This document shows positions 35,950-47,539 of a stretch of DNA of 64,000 bases, in pieces. The first letter of the stretch is position 1, and every line of letters starts with the position of its first letter. Origin of the DNA: Sceloporus undulatus. Taxonomy: Eukaryota; Chordata; Lepidosauria; Squamata; Phrynosomatidae. Below the pieces are notes generated by a model. It was not told the origin of the DNA and made no database searches. It was given only the letters and a program-made list of their open reading frames with translations. The position numbers and the translations under genes are program-made. The stretch covers positions 53,164,965-53,228,964 of the forward strand of contig NC_056527.1 of the NCBI RefSeq assembly GCF_019175285.1, given 5' to 3'.

Positions 35950-37755
35950 ACAATGCTCATCCAAAGAGTAGCCCTATGAAGAATGAAATGCACACCTCAG
36001 ACAACATTCACAACAAAATTATACCTGTAAAATTATACCCACAAAATAAAGTACAAAATTCATTTAAGTGCTATTGCATATTTTTGTTACAGGTGTAATT
36101 CTGGGTGTGAATTTTCTTCCAAGGCTGTATTGTCTTCCTTTTGGGGTCCTCTTCTTTGTAGTGTTTTACTTTCCAGGAGACCCTCCACCTTTCTCTTGAA
36201 TGTTTTATTCCTAAGCCTTACCCTGTTCCAGCTGATGGTTCTCATCTCTTCCTTTCCCCTGATTTTCACTTCCAGCAGAAGACAACGGCCACAAATTACC
36301 ACCTAGCTTTTCTTCTCCAGCAGTACCATCACCACTGTGCTGGACCCATCATCTCTTGAGCTTCTTCAGATGAAGCATTTGCTTGTCCAGAGGTTCAGCC
36401 GTTGCCATACTGTGCCTCTGCATGGCTTACCACCACCTTTTGTAATGCCAATCAGATGTTACCTTTTCAAGGTGATGCCACCCCAACCATCACCCCTGAA
36501 GAATAGGGTCATTTGCTCAGCCAGATGAGCCTCTTGTTCCCCACTGCACGAGTGGGGCTAAATTCTCCCATCCCCAGAGTGTGGGCTCTGTTGCTAAACT
36601 CCTTCCCAGATGGCCCAAGGAGTGTGCTAGAACTATTTCCTTGGCAGACTGGCTCTGAAATGCATGCTGGTGGGGACGGCATTGGGGCTCAAGGCTTGTT
36701 AGCAGCCAGCAAACTTTGTAGTTGTTGAATGCTCAAAGTGTGCCAGCTCTGGCAGGCTTGTGGGGAGGGAAGGGGAAGGGGGGGAGTGGAGGTCTGCTCG
36801 CTTGTGGAGGCTCTTTTCACAATAAAAGCCCTTCTCTTGGAAAGTTAAAAGCTGAGATAAGTTGTTCAAGATTGAAGCTATCATTTTGGACAAGTCAGGG
36901 ATAGGCTCTTTTCCAGCTGGGAGGATAAAACCAGATGGAAGCAGGGAATTTTTTGAGATATTCAGTCATTCATCGAAGAATGCAAGTCTTCTCAAAGTGC
37001 AGAAAGCTTCTGGAAGACAACTAGATGAGGGAGAAGGCAGTGCGGTATAGTGTTTAGAGTCCTAACCCTCAGCCCACTAAGCCAAATATTGACCCAGTCA
37101 TGCATTGGGAAATCCAACAGCAAACATGCTCACATGCCTTCTTTCTCTTTGCCTAACCAAGGATGTGGTGAAGATTCAGTGGGGAGCAGAAAGACCCAAA
37201 GGTACTTGCCTTGAGCTCCCTGGAGGCAGTCTGGGATCAAATGCATTACATAAAACCAGCTACAGCTATGGTTACAACTAGGATTGCCATATTCCAGTCC
37301 CTTGTATCCAGGCATCGAATTCGCATATTATGCAAACTATCATTATGCATATTATTAATTTGCATTCTGATTGTGCAAATCCAATACATTTATCATTGCA
37401 CTTTTTCTACCATTATGTTTCAACTCCGTATGTATTTTGTGCATTTTGGCTGGTGGAATAAAGGTATCACTGTTTTGTGGATTTCGGATGCTATTGTAGT
37501 TTGCTATATGGCAAGTATGGCCATATAGTACCAAGGCTGAGTATGTGGCCTGAACAGAGTACCAAGCTAAGCATTTCTTTTTGTTTTCTTTTTTTCCACT
37601 CTGAGCTTGCTACTGATAGGTGTATGTGTCATGTGTCCTGTCACAGCAGATTCAGGGCAAATGCAGGTCATTGTGTGACCTGATCATGCCAGATTTGGGG
37701 TGGTGGTCAGGTTTTGTCCCACTTGTTGACGAACCTGTAGCTATATCTCTCAATG
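35950..37755. other. Stretch without a recognised gene
   Basis: Mostly unassigned. 36500-36830 is somewhat richer in G and C than its neighbours and seems single-copy here. It could hold an upstream non-coding exon or promoter, but nothing proves it. Confidence 0.3.
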
Positions 37756-37759
37756 TTAT

Positions 37760-38380
37760 TATTGTTAACTGCTCTCAAGTCATCCCTTGCTCCGTTGCTC
37801 TGCTCAAGCCTTATAGATTCATGCTCTTGACCTCCCTGATTGAGTCTATCCATCTGGTGTGTGGTCTTCCTCTCTTTCTTCTGCCTTCTACCTTCATCAG
37901 CATTGATGTATTTTCGAGTGAGTCAATGTCGTCTCATTCATGTGGCCAAAGTATGACAGCCTCAGGAATTTGCCGCACTGCCCTTTTTCCCGAGCCGGGA
38001 GCGGGCTGAACCCTTTTAAATACTGATGTTATTGTACACCTCCATGCCCAGGCAGTAGGCATCCCATACCTGATCCAGACTTCTCCTGTATTTTGCAATG
38101 AATGGGATTTTCCTGTGCTTTGTAGAGTACAGGAGAAGTCCAGATCAGGTATGGGATGCCTCCTGCACAGGCATGAAGGTGTGTGATAACATCCATTTTT
38201 TAAAGATTTCAGCCTGTGCCTGGCTCGGGAAAAAGGGCAGTGCAACAAACTCCTCAGTTTTGTCATCTTAGCTTCCAGGAGGATTTCTGATTTGATCTGT
38301 TTAAGAATCCATTTGTCTTTTTGGCTGTCCAAGGTATCCTCAATCCCCAAAGCAAAAATGATCTTTTTCCTTTTAAAAAA
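37760..38380 (-). mobile_element. BovB-like LINE end, reverse, with a nested foldback MITE
   Basis: 'ctgctctcaagtcatccctt', 'tgattgagtctatccatctg', 'gtggtcttcctctctttctt' at the left and 'tgatctgtttaagaatccat', 'ggctgtccaaggtatcctca' at the right are complements of the BovB-like coding end. The MITE at 37966-38252 separates the two parts. Confidence 0.7.
37966..38252. mobile_element. Foldback MITE with 5-bp CTCAG target duplication
   Basis: 287-bp element. The ends 'gaatttgccgcactgccctt' and 'aagggcagtgcaacaaactc' are inverted copies. The arms continue to a centre near 38100 ('catacctgatccagacttct' against 'agtccagatcaggtatggga'). CTCAG lies on both sides (37961-37965, 38253-38257), and excision restores a continuous BovB sequence. 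No coding capacity. Confidence 0.8.
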
Positions 38381-38871
38381 GCGTCAGAGAACTCTGTGTG
38401 CTGAGATTTCCAAAGATAAGCAAAACCAGCCAGTTTCTAGACAAAGTCTGTTCTACAAGCATCAGGAAACCTGCTGTTTTGTATCAAGCACAAGAGCAGA
38501 CGGGAAGATAATGGAATTGTTTTTTTCTACCTGGCTTGCTCCGCACCCGTTTGCTTGTCCTGCATGAGCTTGGAGGGACTGATGGGATTTGTGTCAGACA
38601 AGAGGGAACTCTTTAGCATAACAACTGCCAAACATTTCCATTGGCTCTATTCCCAGCTTGCATACTGACATACCTAATTTCTACCTGGTGGGTTGCAATG
38701 TTTACAGCAACAGTTTCCAATGATCATGACACTGCAGTAATCATGAAAAAATAAAGTAAAAATTCAGTTGCCAAGGAAGATATAGGGTGTGGGGAGCTAT
38801 TCATCCGAAATCCTTCCCCTACCCTTAGATGTAGCTTTGTTTTGTTTTTAGACCACAGATAAGAAAATCTA

Positions 38872-39100
38872 GCTTGAACTATCAGTAGAAGCCAAGATGA
38901 CTTAACCAAAGCTGTCATACTCTGGACATCACATGAGATGATATGACTCTTTATCAAAGACAAGAATGCTTCATAAAGTGGAAGGCAGTAGGAAAAGGAG
39001 AAGACCACATTATAGATGGATTGGTTCAACAAAGGAAGCCAAGGCTCTGAGCTTGCAGGACCTGAGCAGAAGTATTGACCACACTTCTTAGATTCCTCCA
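38872..39100 (+). mobile_element. BovB-like LINE fragment
   Basis: 'gaagccaagatgacttaacc', 'ggaaaaggagaagaccacat', 'tgagcttgcaggacctgagc' match the end of the BovB-like reverse transcriptase in plus orientation. Confidence 0.65.
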
Positions 39101-39104
39101 TCCA

Positions 39105-39940
39105 GCCTTCACTTTTTCAAGGCCTTTGACAGGGCTTTGTCTCAGTTTCTGAGGTCAAATTATTAAAATGTCAGGAATGCATTTGAAATACCTATTTGCA
39201 TGAAGGGATGGCATCTGAAGCAACTGCACAGATCAGCTGTCATGTCATTCACCATTTGCAGACAGAGCAGCTTGATTCTCCCAGCAGGAATGAGTTTGGC
39301 AGGAAATTGCTTATAAATTGAAGTTGTTCGAAAGAAGGAAAAAGAAAAGAAATAAAATGCTTCCAAAAGAAAATGAAGATGAAAATCCATGGAGGAAACC
39401 AGCTGCTGCTCAGCTAGGTTCACTTGGGACATTCAGAAACACCCACACCCACACCAAATATGATATCATTTTCTTAGGTATGCATGAACAAAGCTTTGAA
39501 AGAGTTATTCTAGAACTAGTTCATTAGCCCAAATTTGTTTTAAAAAATTTAAATAACTTGAAAAGTAATTTTAGAAGGGCCAGAGATTCCCTTCCCTTGT
39601 AGAAGAATAAAGAAGATAGACTGTGTGGAAGCAAATGGTGTGGTAATGGTAAAGCAATAAACTCTCTTTGCGGGGGGGGGGGGGAATTAGCACAGATGTT
39701 GTCCTAACCAGCTGTTACTGTGTGTGAATTGACAAACCTTAGCCTGGATTGGACCTATTGAGGAAAGCTTTTAATCAATATATTTGCATACAGTTTCACC
39801 TGTAAAGAAAATGAAATTGTTTTCAGAAGTACTGATAAAGCTGGAGAGAGGGGTATTTTAAGATGACAAACAGCAACACAGTCAGCCAAGTAATGCAAGC
39901 ATTAATTTTAAATATAGCTCTATACAAAACAATTACACAA
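39105..39940. other. Stretch without a recognised gene
   Basis: No gene recognised; a poly-G run lies at about 39672-39684. Confidence 0.3.
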
Positions 39941-39943
39941 AAG

Positions 39944-40050
39944 TGGACTTTATCACACAGATTTAAACAGTTATTATCCCATGAAAATTGCACAATTGCA
40001 ATTAACTTTTTCACACACATCACTATTAAAATGCCATTTTCCCAGGAATA
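39944..40050. repeat. Partial 'GGACTTTATC' family element
   Basis: 'gtggactttatcacacagat', 'ttattatcccatgaaaattg' and 'aatgccattttcccagg' resemble one arm of the foldback family at 58233. Confidence 0.4.
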
Positions 40051-40079
40051 AATAGGCAATCTACAGCAACAAATCATTC

Positions 40080-40271
40080 ACGGGAGACCAAGGTTCACTT
40101 TCCTCCTTGCCCATGAAACCCACTGGGTGATCTTGGGTAAGTCACATGCTCTCAGCCCCAGGGGAGGGCAATGGCAAATCTCCTCTGAAAAAATGTTGCC
40201 AAGAAAATCCTGTGATAGGTTTGCCTTAGGGTCGCCATAAGTCAGAAAGGACTTGAAGGCACACAACAACA
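40080..40271 (+). mobile_element. tRNA-derived SINE, 5'-truncated
   Basis: 'acccactgggtgatcttggg', 'gccaagaaaatcctgtgata', 'gtcgccataagtcagaaagg', tail 'gcacacaacaacaac'. The head is missing. Confidence 0.8.
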
Positions 40272-40439
40272 ACTTTAAAAGATGAGGCCCAAAATATTGC
40301 TGACATGGTGGTGGACCATCTTATAAACCTTGCTCATTTATTAGTAAAATAAAAGGGGCCCAAACTGTCGCAAAAGTGTCTTTCTAAAGTAATCATTTAG
40401 CGATTGTGAGTCTACAGATCAATTTTTCTGAGAGGGCAA

Positions 40440-40535
40440 TTCTGATTTGATCTGTTTAAGAATCCATTTGTCTTTTTGGCTGTCCAAGGTATCCTCAGTC
40501 CCCAAAGCAAAAATGATCTTTTTCCTTTTAAAAAA
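40440..40535 (-). repeat. Copy of 38285-38380 (95 of 96 bases identical)
   Basis: Starts inside a BovB-like word ('gatctgtttaagaatccatt') and continues into sequence not usual for BovB ('ccaaagcaaaaatgatcttt'). Same orientation as the copy 2.15 kb to the left. Confidence 0.8.
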
Positions 40536-40579
40536 ACATGGTCTAACCAATGTCAAAATGAGAGATCTTCCAGAGTTTT

Positions 40580-41930
40580 CCACATTCTTGTAGTTTTTGA
40601 CCATTCGGACCCCAGTAGTATAGCAATAAAATATTTATATAAAGCCTTGGCATTAACACCTTCAAAAATAGTTAATAATAATAAAGCTCCTCTGCTGTGT
40701 AAAGCTTTTTTAAATTAATTATCCTTTTCCACAAACAAAAAAAACCTACCATTTCTGGTCACTGTAACCACATATGATCTATTCTCCCAAAAGCATTACA
40801 ACCCCACCAATAAAACGGTGAGATATTATTATTTATTTTATGCAATCCAACCAGTGTAAAAAGCCACCTATAAATTGTCTTCAATGTACATTCCCTGAAA
40901 GAACCAGATACATTATATACAGTATAAGGAGGTGTGAGCCATATTTTATTCCACTGCACCTCTGAAATAGTGATGTGAAAGTCATAAAAAATTTGACCCA
41001 TTCACACTTCCATATGTTTCTTCAATTATATCTTTGTATAAATTATATATCAGCCATTTTATAGTTGTAAGGGAAATACATGCTGATTCAAATCTTATCA
41101 AAGCCCTTGGGGCTCTGAAGTATCTCTGCATATAATTAGTAATGGACTGCATTTGAACTTTTTGTAACCAGCCCACTTCACTATTAGAAGGTTTGGCTGA
41201 AATCTGTTCTGTTGATATTGGTTTACACATTAAGAATAGATATTTAATCATATATATCCTTTTCTCTTTCCATTGTTCATATGGTTTATATTTATCTCCA
41301 CTTTTAAAATTAGGATGTAATAAAAAAGGTCAAAGAGGTGACATAACTGGGGCTAAAAATTTAGAGCAAATTTTCAGGTCACTAATCATTGCTAAAAGAA
41401 AGGGGTTAACAATACTATTTAACTTATCTTTAAAGAGGGGAAGAAATGTTAATGGTTCCCTGTATAAAGCAGAAACATCACTCTCCATTTGACTAATGCT
41501 ATCTCCTCACTTCCCTTAACAAATTTACAAATTTGTTTTATTTGAAATGCCTGTAATGAAAATGAATAAATGAGGAACAGCCAAGCCCCCAAAGTTAGCT
41601 TATATTTAATTTTATTAACAAATCTAATACTGTAGCTTTATTATTCTCTTTTTAAAAATGTCTAGAGCTTTTTTGGTTTGTTTTTAACCAATCTCTGATT
41701 CTTTGAAAGTTGAGTCTCAAAGAAATTGTCTGGAATAGAAATAAAAACTTAGGAAGAATACATGCTTTAACAATTGATAGACATCGTAGCACACTCACTT
41801 GCAGTCTTGTCCAGTCTTTAAAGTTTTTCCCTGAGATATTTAAAAACTGAATTCTAATTAAGATATAATAACTGGGCAATGTCTTTAGTGTCCCATTACA
41901 TGCAGTGTCTCCCTTTGGAAGTTGCATGTA
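40580..41930 (-). mobile_element. L1-like LINE, ORF2 C-terminal part, reverse
   Basis: The minus strand encodes 'ACILPKFLFLFQTISLRL' (41.7-41.9 kb), the reverse-transcriptase region of L1. Further downstream it encodes 'YRWLFTLVGLHKINNNISPF' and 'WWGCNAFGRIDHMWL', matching the L1 C-terminal pattern (HKI, then a cysteine-rich W..C...G). Frames are broken by several stops or shifts. 5'-truncated. Confidence 0.7.
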
Positions 41931-42142
41931 ATGCTTCAGCCAATGGAAACTTTATTAGAAAAACTTGACCTGTTAGCTCCAGGAGTATTGCCTGGAAAAA
42001 GAAGATCATGGAAAATACCAAATGAAGGATTGGTTTTGATGGATTCCCTCCTACCTCTTGGGCAACTGTTCCTGGATTGCATTAAAAACATTGGCTGTCC
42101 TTCTGTTTATAAATTACAGTGGTGGTTTAAGTCTCAACCGTG

Positions 42143-42247
42143 AGAGCCAATGTGGTTTGGTGGTTTGAGCGTTGCACTACAACTCTGGAGACCAGAGTTC
42201 AGTTCTCCATCAACCATGGAGTACACAGCAACAAGAACAACAACAAT
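42143..42247 (+). mobile_element. tRNA-derived SINE head with short tail
   Basis: 'gagccaatgtggtttggtgg', 'actacaactctggagaccag', then directly 'cagcaacaagaacaacaaca'. The middle section is deleted. Confidence 0.7.
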
Positions 42248-42387
42248 GTCTGGCTCACACTGTTGCAACCCATCTTTATGATTGTTGCACATGTTGGAAG
42301 GGTTTCTTCCCAACCAAGCAACAACTAAAATCAGCCCCCAACCTACCTTTTCAGCAGGGCCACCGTCCCCAATTCTCTGTTGCCGGA

Positions 42388-42992
42388 TAGGCTTGCCATA
42401 ACCCGGTTGCAACCAGGTTTTTCCCGGTTTTGACTGCACCTGCCCGGTCACGGCACGGGTGCAGCCAAAAACCGGGAAAAGCCCGGTTGCAGCGGGGTTG
42501 CAAGGCAACCCTGGGGCCTCGCTGCCCTCCTCCTCCTCCACCGCGCATGGCCGCGCAGAGGAAAAGGAGGGCAGCGAGGCCTGGGGCGGAGGAGGCTGCA
42601 GGGAGGCGGCGCCTCTTGGGCGCAGCCGCGCCAACCACCTCCCTGCAGCCTCCTCCCCTCCTTCCTGGTCCCAGCCGGGGCCAGGAAGGAGGACAGGCCG
42701 CGGCGATCCCCGCAGGCCTCCTCCCCTCCTTCCTGGTCCCAGCGGGGGCCAGGAAGGAGGACAGGCCCCAATCCTGGCCTCTGATCGCGTGAGGCCCGGG
42801 GCCCAGGCCGGGGAGGGAAAGCCTCCTTAAGTGGAGGCTTTCTCTCGCCGCTTGGCCTCTGCTCCCCGCCGCGATCGCCAGGGAAAATGTAGGACAGAAT
42901 TTTCAAATGTAGGACACATTTTTGTGTGTCCTGCATTTGAAAATTTTGTCCTACATTTTTTCCTGTTTTGAGGTCCGGCGCTATGGCAACCC
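42388..42992. mobile_element. GC-rich non-autonomous DNA element
   Basis: Ends 'ggcttgccataacccgg' and 'ggcgctatggcaaccc' are inverted relatives, each beside TA. The interior is CpG-rich. It includes a tandem pair of about 65 bp ('tccttcctggtcccagc' to 'ggaaggaggacaggcc' at 42659-42705 and 42727-42770) and an inverted pair 'aggacagaattttcaaatgt' / 'catttgaaaattttgtccta'. The long open frames here are a result of GC content. Confidence 0.55.
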
Positions 42993-43169
42993 TATTGCCA
43001 GAGAGTGGTGGGAGGGGAGTGCATTGGGATGCATCCAACTACAGGAAAAGAGCTGGATGAATCCTCACTCATCTCCATGCTCTCAAGCAATATGGAAATT
43101 GTGCGTTTGGTTTTTTCTGTGGGGGGGGTGTCACTCCTTAAAAGATAAGGGTAGTAATGATAGGTAGTA

Positions 43170-43402
43170 CAGTGTAGCCTTGCCTTACACGGGTATCCGT
43201 TCTGGACACACGCGCACACACACACCCGCTTAAGGCAAATACCGTGTAAACTCAAGCCTCATTCAATAGAATGGGATTCATGCTCGCAGTGGCACAGCAC
43301 ATGCACGCTACAGACACATGCACCATTTAATTTATTACAGCGCGGCTTCTGCATAAAGTGGAAGCTGTGTGTGGCGCGCCGGCTTATGGAGCAGGTGCAC
43401 TG
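43170..43402. mobile_element. Mariner-like MITE, TA-flanked
   Basis: Left end 'cagtgtagccttgccttaca', right end 'gcaggtgcactg', flanked by TA (43168-43169, 43403-43404). 'gggtatccgttctggacaca' and 'aaggcaaataccgtg' inside are typical of a reptile mariner-derived family, as I recall. Confidence 0.6.
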
Positions 43403-43414
43403 TAATGGGAAGGG

Positions 43415-43720
43415 TAGTTATGAAAGAACTAGAGAAGATCCTAAAGAGTAAAGACAACTGAAAACTAAAGTTAGAATCATCCAAGACTTTGTATTCGCCA
43501 TCACTGTATGTGAGAGCTGGACAGTGAAGAAAACATATAGGAAAAGTATCAACTCATTTGATATGTGGTGATTTATTTAACTTGAATTTTAATAGCATAG
43601 CCAGTTTAATTTGTATTTTTACATGTACACTTTATTATGCTGTTTCTTGTTTATAGAATTATTTTAGAAGCCACTGAGAAATCCACAAAAGCAGGATATA
43701 AATCAAACAAATAAATTCCC
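43415..43720 (+). mobile_element. BovB-like fragment followed by an L2-like tail
   Basis: 43415-43560: 'gtgagagctggacagtgaag', 'caactcatttgatatgtggt' (BovB-like). From 43565: 'gaagccactgagaaatccac' and 'aggatataaatcaaacaaat' (L2-like tail). Confidence 0.5.
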
Positions 43721-43724
43721 ATGC

Positions 43725-44980
43725 AATGTCCCCTGCGTTGTCTTATTGTTTTTATATTGATTATCAGACTGATCAAAATATCACATAGGCAAAGCAATTG
43801 AGAAGACTCATACTTTCAAACCCATTTTAAGAACACCCATGATATTAAAAGTCTGATAATCTTTGTCCGGGGCAGACTCACCATCCCAGTGAAATAAAAA
43901 CTACTCTCTAATAAAAAAAACTTAGTTTTAGTAAAGGCTTCCAAATCCAGATGCCTATAAAAATATATATTGTGTCCCAAGGAAAGGCTTTGCTATATAC
44001 TAAAAACTTTCTTATGATAAAATAAAATAAGACTCCCATTCTAGAGTATAAAGTAACATCTGTGCCAAGGTCTTTTTTCTTTTCTTTTGGTGAGCTGGAG
44101 CATTTTTGCATTTCCCAAATATTTCTCTTGTCCCCTGTTTATGATTATGACTCAGATAAGCATACGGTGGTGGGAAATATACAGCCATTACAGTATACCT
44201 TTCAGAGGTATTTACTCATTCCGACGGCTTAAGCCAACTGTGCATACTGAGAAACTCCAAATTGCTTTTCTCACCACAAAACAGCTTCTGCAAAACTCAT
44301 GCTGTGATGATTTAAATGAGTATGGCTTGCTTGAATGTCTAAAAAATATGAGATTTTAAACGTCTCTCTGAACCACATTGCAGAATTGTACTCATATAAA
44401 TATGTTTAGATAATATTCTGGCTCCCCTCAAACCAGTGATTCATACCTGCCAAAATCAGGTTACTTTTTTGGATGAAAACTCCCAGAATTCCCCACCCAG
44501 CATGGCCGCTGTCAACGGAGTAATCAGCACTGTAACAATTTGTTGTAGATCCCACTTGTGCTCTATTTTGGCTGTCTTACCCCATTCTCCTAAAGGGAGT
44601 TGTGTCTAACCACTGTGGAACACAACTCACCAGTGTTATTACCATTAACGTGATAGATTACAGAACAATTTTATCCTCCAAGGCTTTTAATGGGGGATTT
44701 GTGGTTTGGCTGCTTCTATGTAATTGCTTACTAGAATTTTTTATTTTATTTTATTTAAAAAAGCTCTGCTGACTCTGATTTCCTTGCTTGGCTTTGCTTT
44801 GTTTTGTTTTAAGTGGGTGATTTTTATTTGCTGTTCCTTTGGATATTTGTAATAAAAAGGGGGGCATATATGCCTTACTTATTAACTAAATAAATACAAC
44901 ACAGTCCTCTTTTAAACCATTTTTACACTGCTAAGCAGCTAGAATAGTAGCAGGGGTGTAATTCCGAAGTATGGTGACAT
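43725..44980. other. Stretch without a recognised gene
   Basis: Small 'actcccagaattccccaccc' block near 44480 of hAT-like type. No coding region supported. Confidence 0.3.
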
Positions 44981-44984
44981 CATT

Positions 44985-45440
44985 GCCCTCCCTATAAAAA
45001 TTCTGGCACCCTCAATGAAATTTTCCTTCAGTCCCTCAGTTTCTAGCATTGCAGTAACTTAAAACTTCAGCTGTTCTTTTAGAACAAAGCAATGGGGCAA
45101 GCAAAGTTACCAAGGGAATGCAAACATAGCAAATCTAAGAGTCCTAGGTATGAACCATTTTCAGTCTCTCTTTTAAACGCTTTTATCTTTTTAACTATAT
45201 TTTATTCTTTTACATGCCATCTGTTTTAATAGTGTAATAATTTAATTCGGTTTTAATCTCACACTGTTCTATGTTTTTAATTGTACAGTTTTTAATGTCG
45301 TAGGCTGCTCTGAGTCTCAGTTTTGGGGAAAGAGCAGAATATATATATCAATCATCATCATCATCTCCTCTCACTCTCTGCCATGCTAGAAATTTTGGGA
45401 CTAAAGGAAAATTTCATTTTGGAGTGCAGAATTCTTACAA
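44985..45440. repeat. Second copy of the 25080 repeat, split by an L2-like tail
   Basis: 44985-45160 matches the left and middle of 25080-25345 ('accaagggaatgcaaacat', 'gagtcctagg'). 45370-45440 matches its right end ('gccatgctagaaattttggg', 'actaaaggaaaa'). Between them lies an L2-like 3' tail (45170-45345: 'ggctgctctgagtctcagtt', then an A/T-rich end). Confidence 0.55.
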
Positions 45441-45488
45441 GGAGCAAAACCATACGCAGGAGTGGATATACCTCCTCCCCATATCTTA

Positions 45489-45723
45489 GGACCCAAACAG
45501 AGAGGCCAAAATAAAGCTGCTTCAGGTCACTTTGGAGGTATGCTATTTAAATGATGCATGCATCCTAAGAGGCCGGAAATCACGCCAAAGCCATGCTCTT
45601 GTCCTAAGGACTGGAACGCAGCTTTGGTACAGCTTCTAGCCTCTTAAGATGCATGTGTCATTTAAACAGCATACTTCCAAAGTGACCCGAAGCAGCTTTA
45701 TTTTGGCCTGTCTGTTTCGGACC
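45489..45723. mobile_element. Foldback MITE, 'CCAAAATAAAGC' family
   Basis: Termini 'ggacccaaacagagaggcc' and 'ggcctgtctgtttcggacc'. Inverted arms carry 'aaaataaagctgcttc', 'atgatgcatgcatcctaaga' and their complements. Near full length. Confidence 0.8.
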
Positions 45724-45729
45724 TTCTCA

Positions 45730-45836
45730 AGATGGCAACGCCAAACTACCTTTGAACAAAATCAGCCAAGAAAACCCTGCAATAGGGTCGCCTTAAGGTC
45801 ACTATAAGTCGGAATTGACTTGAAGGCACACAACAC
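45730..45836 (+). mobile_element. tRNA-derived SINE tail fragment
   Basis: 'gccaagaaaaccctgcaata', 'gtcactataagtcggaattg', 'gaaggcacacaacac'. Confidence 0.65.
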
Positions 45837-46375
45837 ACCCATTATTGTTTGAAATGTTCCACAATTAAGCACTGAGTAGTTTTATAGCAGATATCTTTTC
45901 TGTAGAAAAGATAATATCTGTACACAATATTGCAATATTAGTTTTTCTGTCGAAGCAATATTTCTCACCTCAACATCACTACCTCCAAAACTGTGTCAAT
46001 ATCAAAGAGCAACAGAAAGGCTTCTAGCACTAATCTTGGCCTCAGAAGAGGTTCAGAAGAGCAAAGAATAAAAAGACAACTACCACTCACCACTAGTTAG
46101 TTGTGAGGTAGCAGTAGCAATCAACAATAGCAATGTAAATCTTGTTTTCCTTACCCTTATACGCAGGAACAACTATATCCCTTCTAACATTTCACATATC
46201 AAAACCAGGACATGTGCGGCCAAACAATATCAGAGTGTGGGCAAGATGGCAATGTTATTCATGTGGAAGGACACCCAAGCTAAGAGAGGCTGAAGCAGTT
46301 TACTTTTGCCTGCGTCCTTTCTTCTCTTTCCCTCTGCTTAACTGAGTACAAACTACTTTTGCACTTTGAACTCAA

Positions 46376-46630
46376 GCCCAGTACAGACTGCCGGTTTGCC
46401 TGGGGCCACTTTTAGGGTTCCAGAATGCACAGCATCTGCATGCTCCAGAACCCTAACACATATGGGCAGCGCCATCTTTATGTGGCGTCATCTATATGTG
46501 GCTCGCATGCATGACACAAGTGTGGTGGTGTGTCCGCACCTCCAGGTGCCGCGCTTGCATCATGGACGCATCACAGTGCGCCAATGGCATACTGATGATG
46601 GGACATTTTATAAGCAGCAGAAAAAGTGGG
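46376..46630. repeat. GC-rich repeat-like block
   Basis: Opens 'cccagtacagactgccggtt'. It has inverted words such as 'agggttccagaatgcacagc' / 'gcatgctccagaaccctaac'. Similar in style to 1448-1850 and 22355-22606. Class not determined. Confidence 0.35.
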
Positions 46631-46989
46631 AAGGCAGAGGATTAACTGGGATGGTTGCCAATTGGGACTGTTGGAGAGTATCCTGTTCTCCCTACACACT
46701 CACAAATACAAATATTTCTGAGCAGTCTTTCAGCATGACTAATGTTTCTTCAATCTTCCAAGAAAGTATTTTGCACAGAAATACACATAGTTTTGTATGC
46801 AGGAATTAAGCTAATAGCAAGAGATGCTATTCTTTGTATCAGAAACGTGCCATCTAAGCAAAATGTTTTCTCTTGCATAACCCCCCCTCCCCCACATTTA
46901 TTTTTCCTCACCATACAAAGGATAAAAAATCTTACAGCTGGCATTATTCTACTTGCCAATGTTTTTTTAAAGTGTCAAGAATGACCAGC

Positions 46990-47205
46990 TTCTTTCATAC
47001 TACACAATTATAGCACTATGTTTTCACTTTAACTCCCATGGCTGCTTCCCATATGTTTCCAGGATTAGCAGTTTGGAGAGATACTAGAGCTCCCTGGCAG
47101 AGAAATCTGAAAACAGCATTGAAACTACAAATCCCAGGATGGAGCTATGGCAGTCAGAGGGGAATCCCTGCTGTAACTGTGTGGTGTGAAAAAGACTATT
47201 GTCTC
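46990..47205. mobile_element. Short DNA-transposon-like repeat (MITE)
   Basis: 'tcatactacacaattatagc' at the left against 'gctgtaactgtgtggtgtga' at the right; inside 'gaaactacaaatcccaggat'. Same type as 310 and 3700. Confidence 0.5.
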
Positions 47206-47539
47206 AATAGGAAAATAAATAAAAATGATTTTCATTCTTAGCAGGCACAAGATGACTGAAAAATACATCACAGAACAATTCATTTGCATCGTCAGAGTTC
47301 TGGAGCAAAGCCAAACATGGTCACCTGTGTTTCAAAACTAGGCCAGAACATTCTATGAAAGAGGATTATACTGTTTTCTGAGAATGAAAAAGGGGGAAAG
47401 CCTCATTTTGGAGATGAAAATTGACACAAAACAGAGAAAGAGGTGGACAACTAGAGATTTATCTCATTTCAGTCACATCCTTTCTTCAAAGAGCTCAAAG
47501 TAGAGTGTGTGCATCCATTCAACCTACACTGGGTGTTCT

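Noticed and set aside
42134-43038. Several long open frames on both strands
   Set aside because: They overlap in a CpG-rich transposon-like block, are rich in Pro, Arg and Ala, and resemble nothing known. High GC lowers stop frequency.
46366-46809. 147-codon plus frame
   Set aside because: Starts in a GC-rich repeat-like block and runs into unrelated sequence; no similarity.
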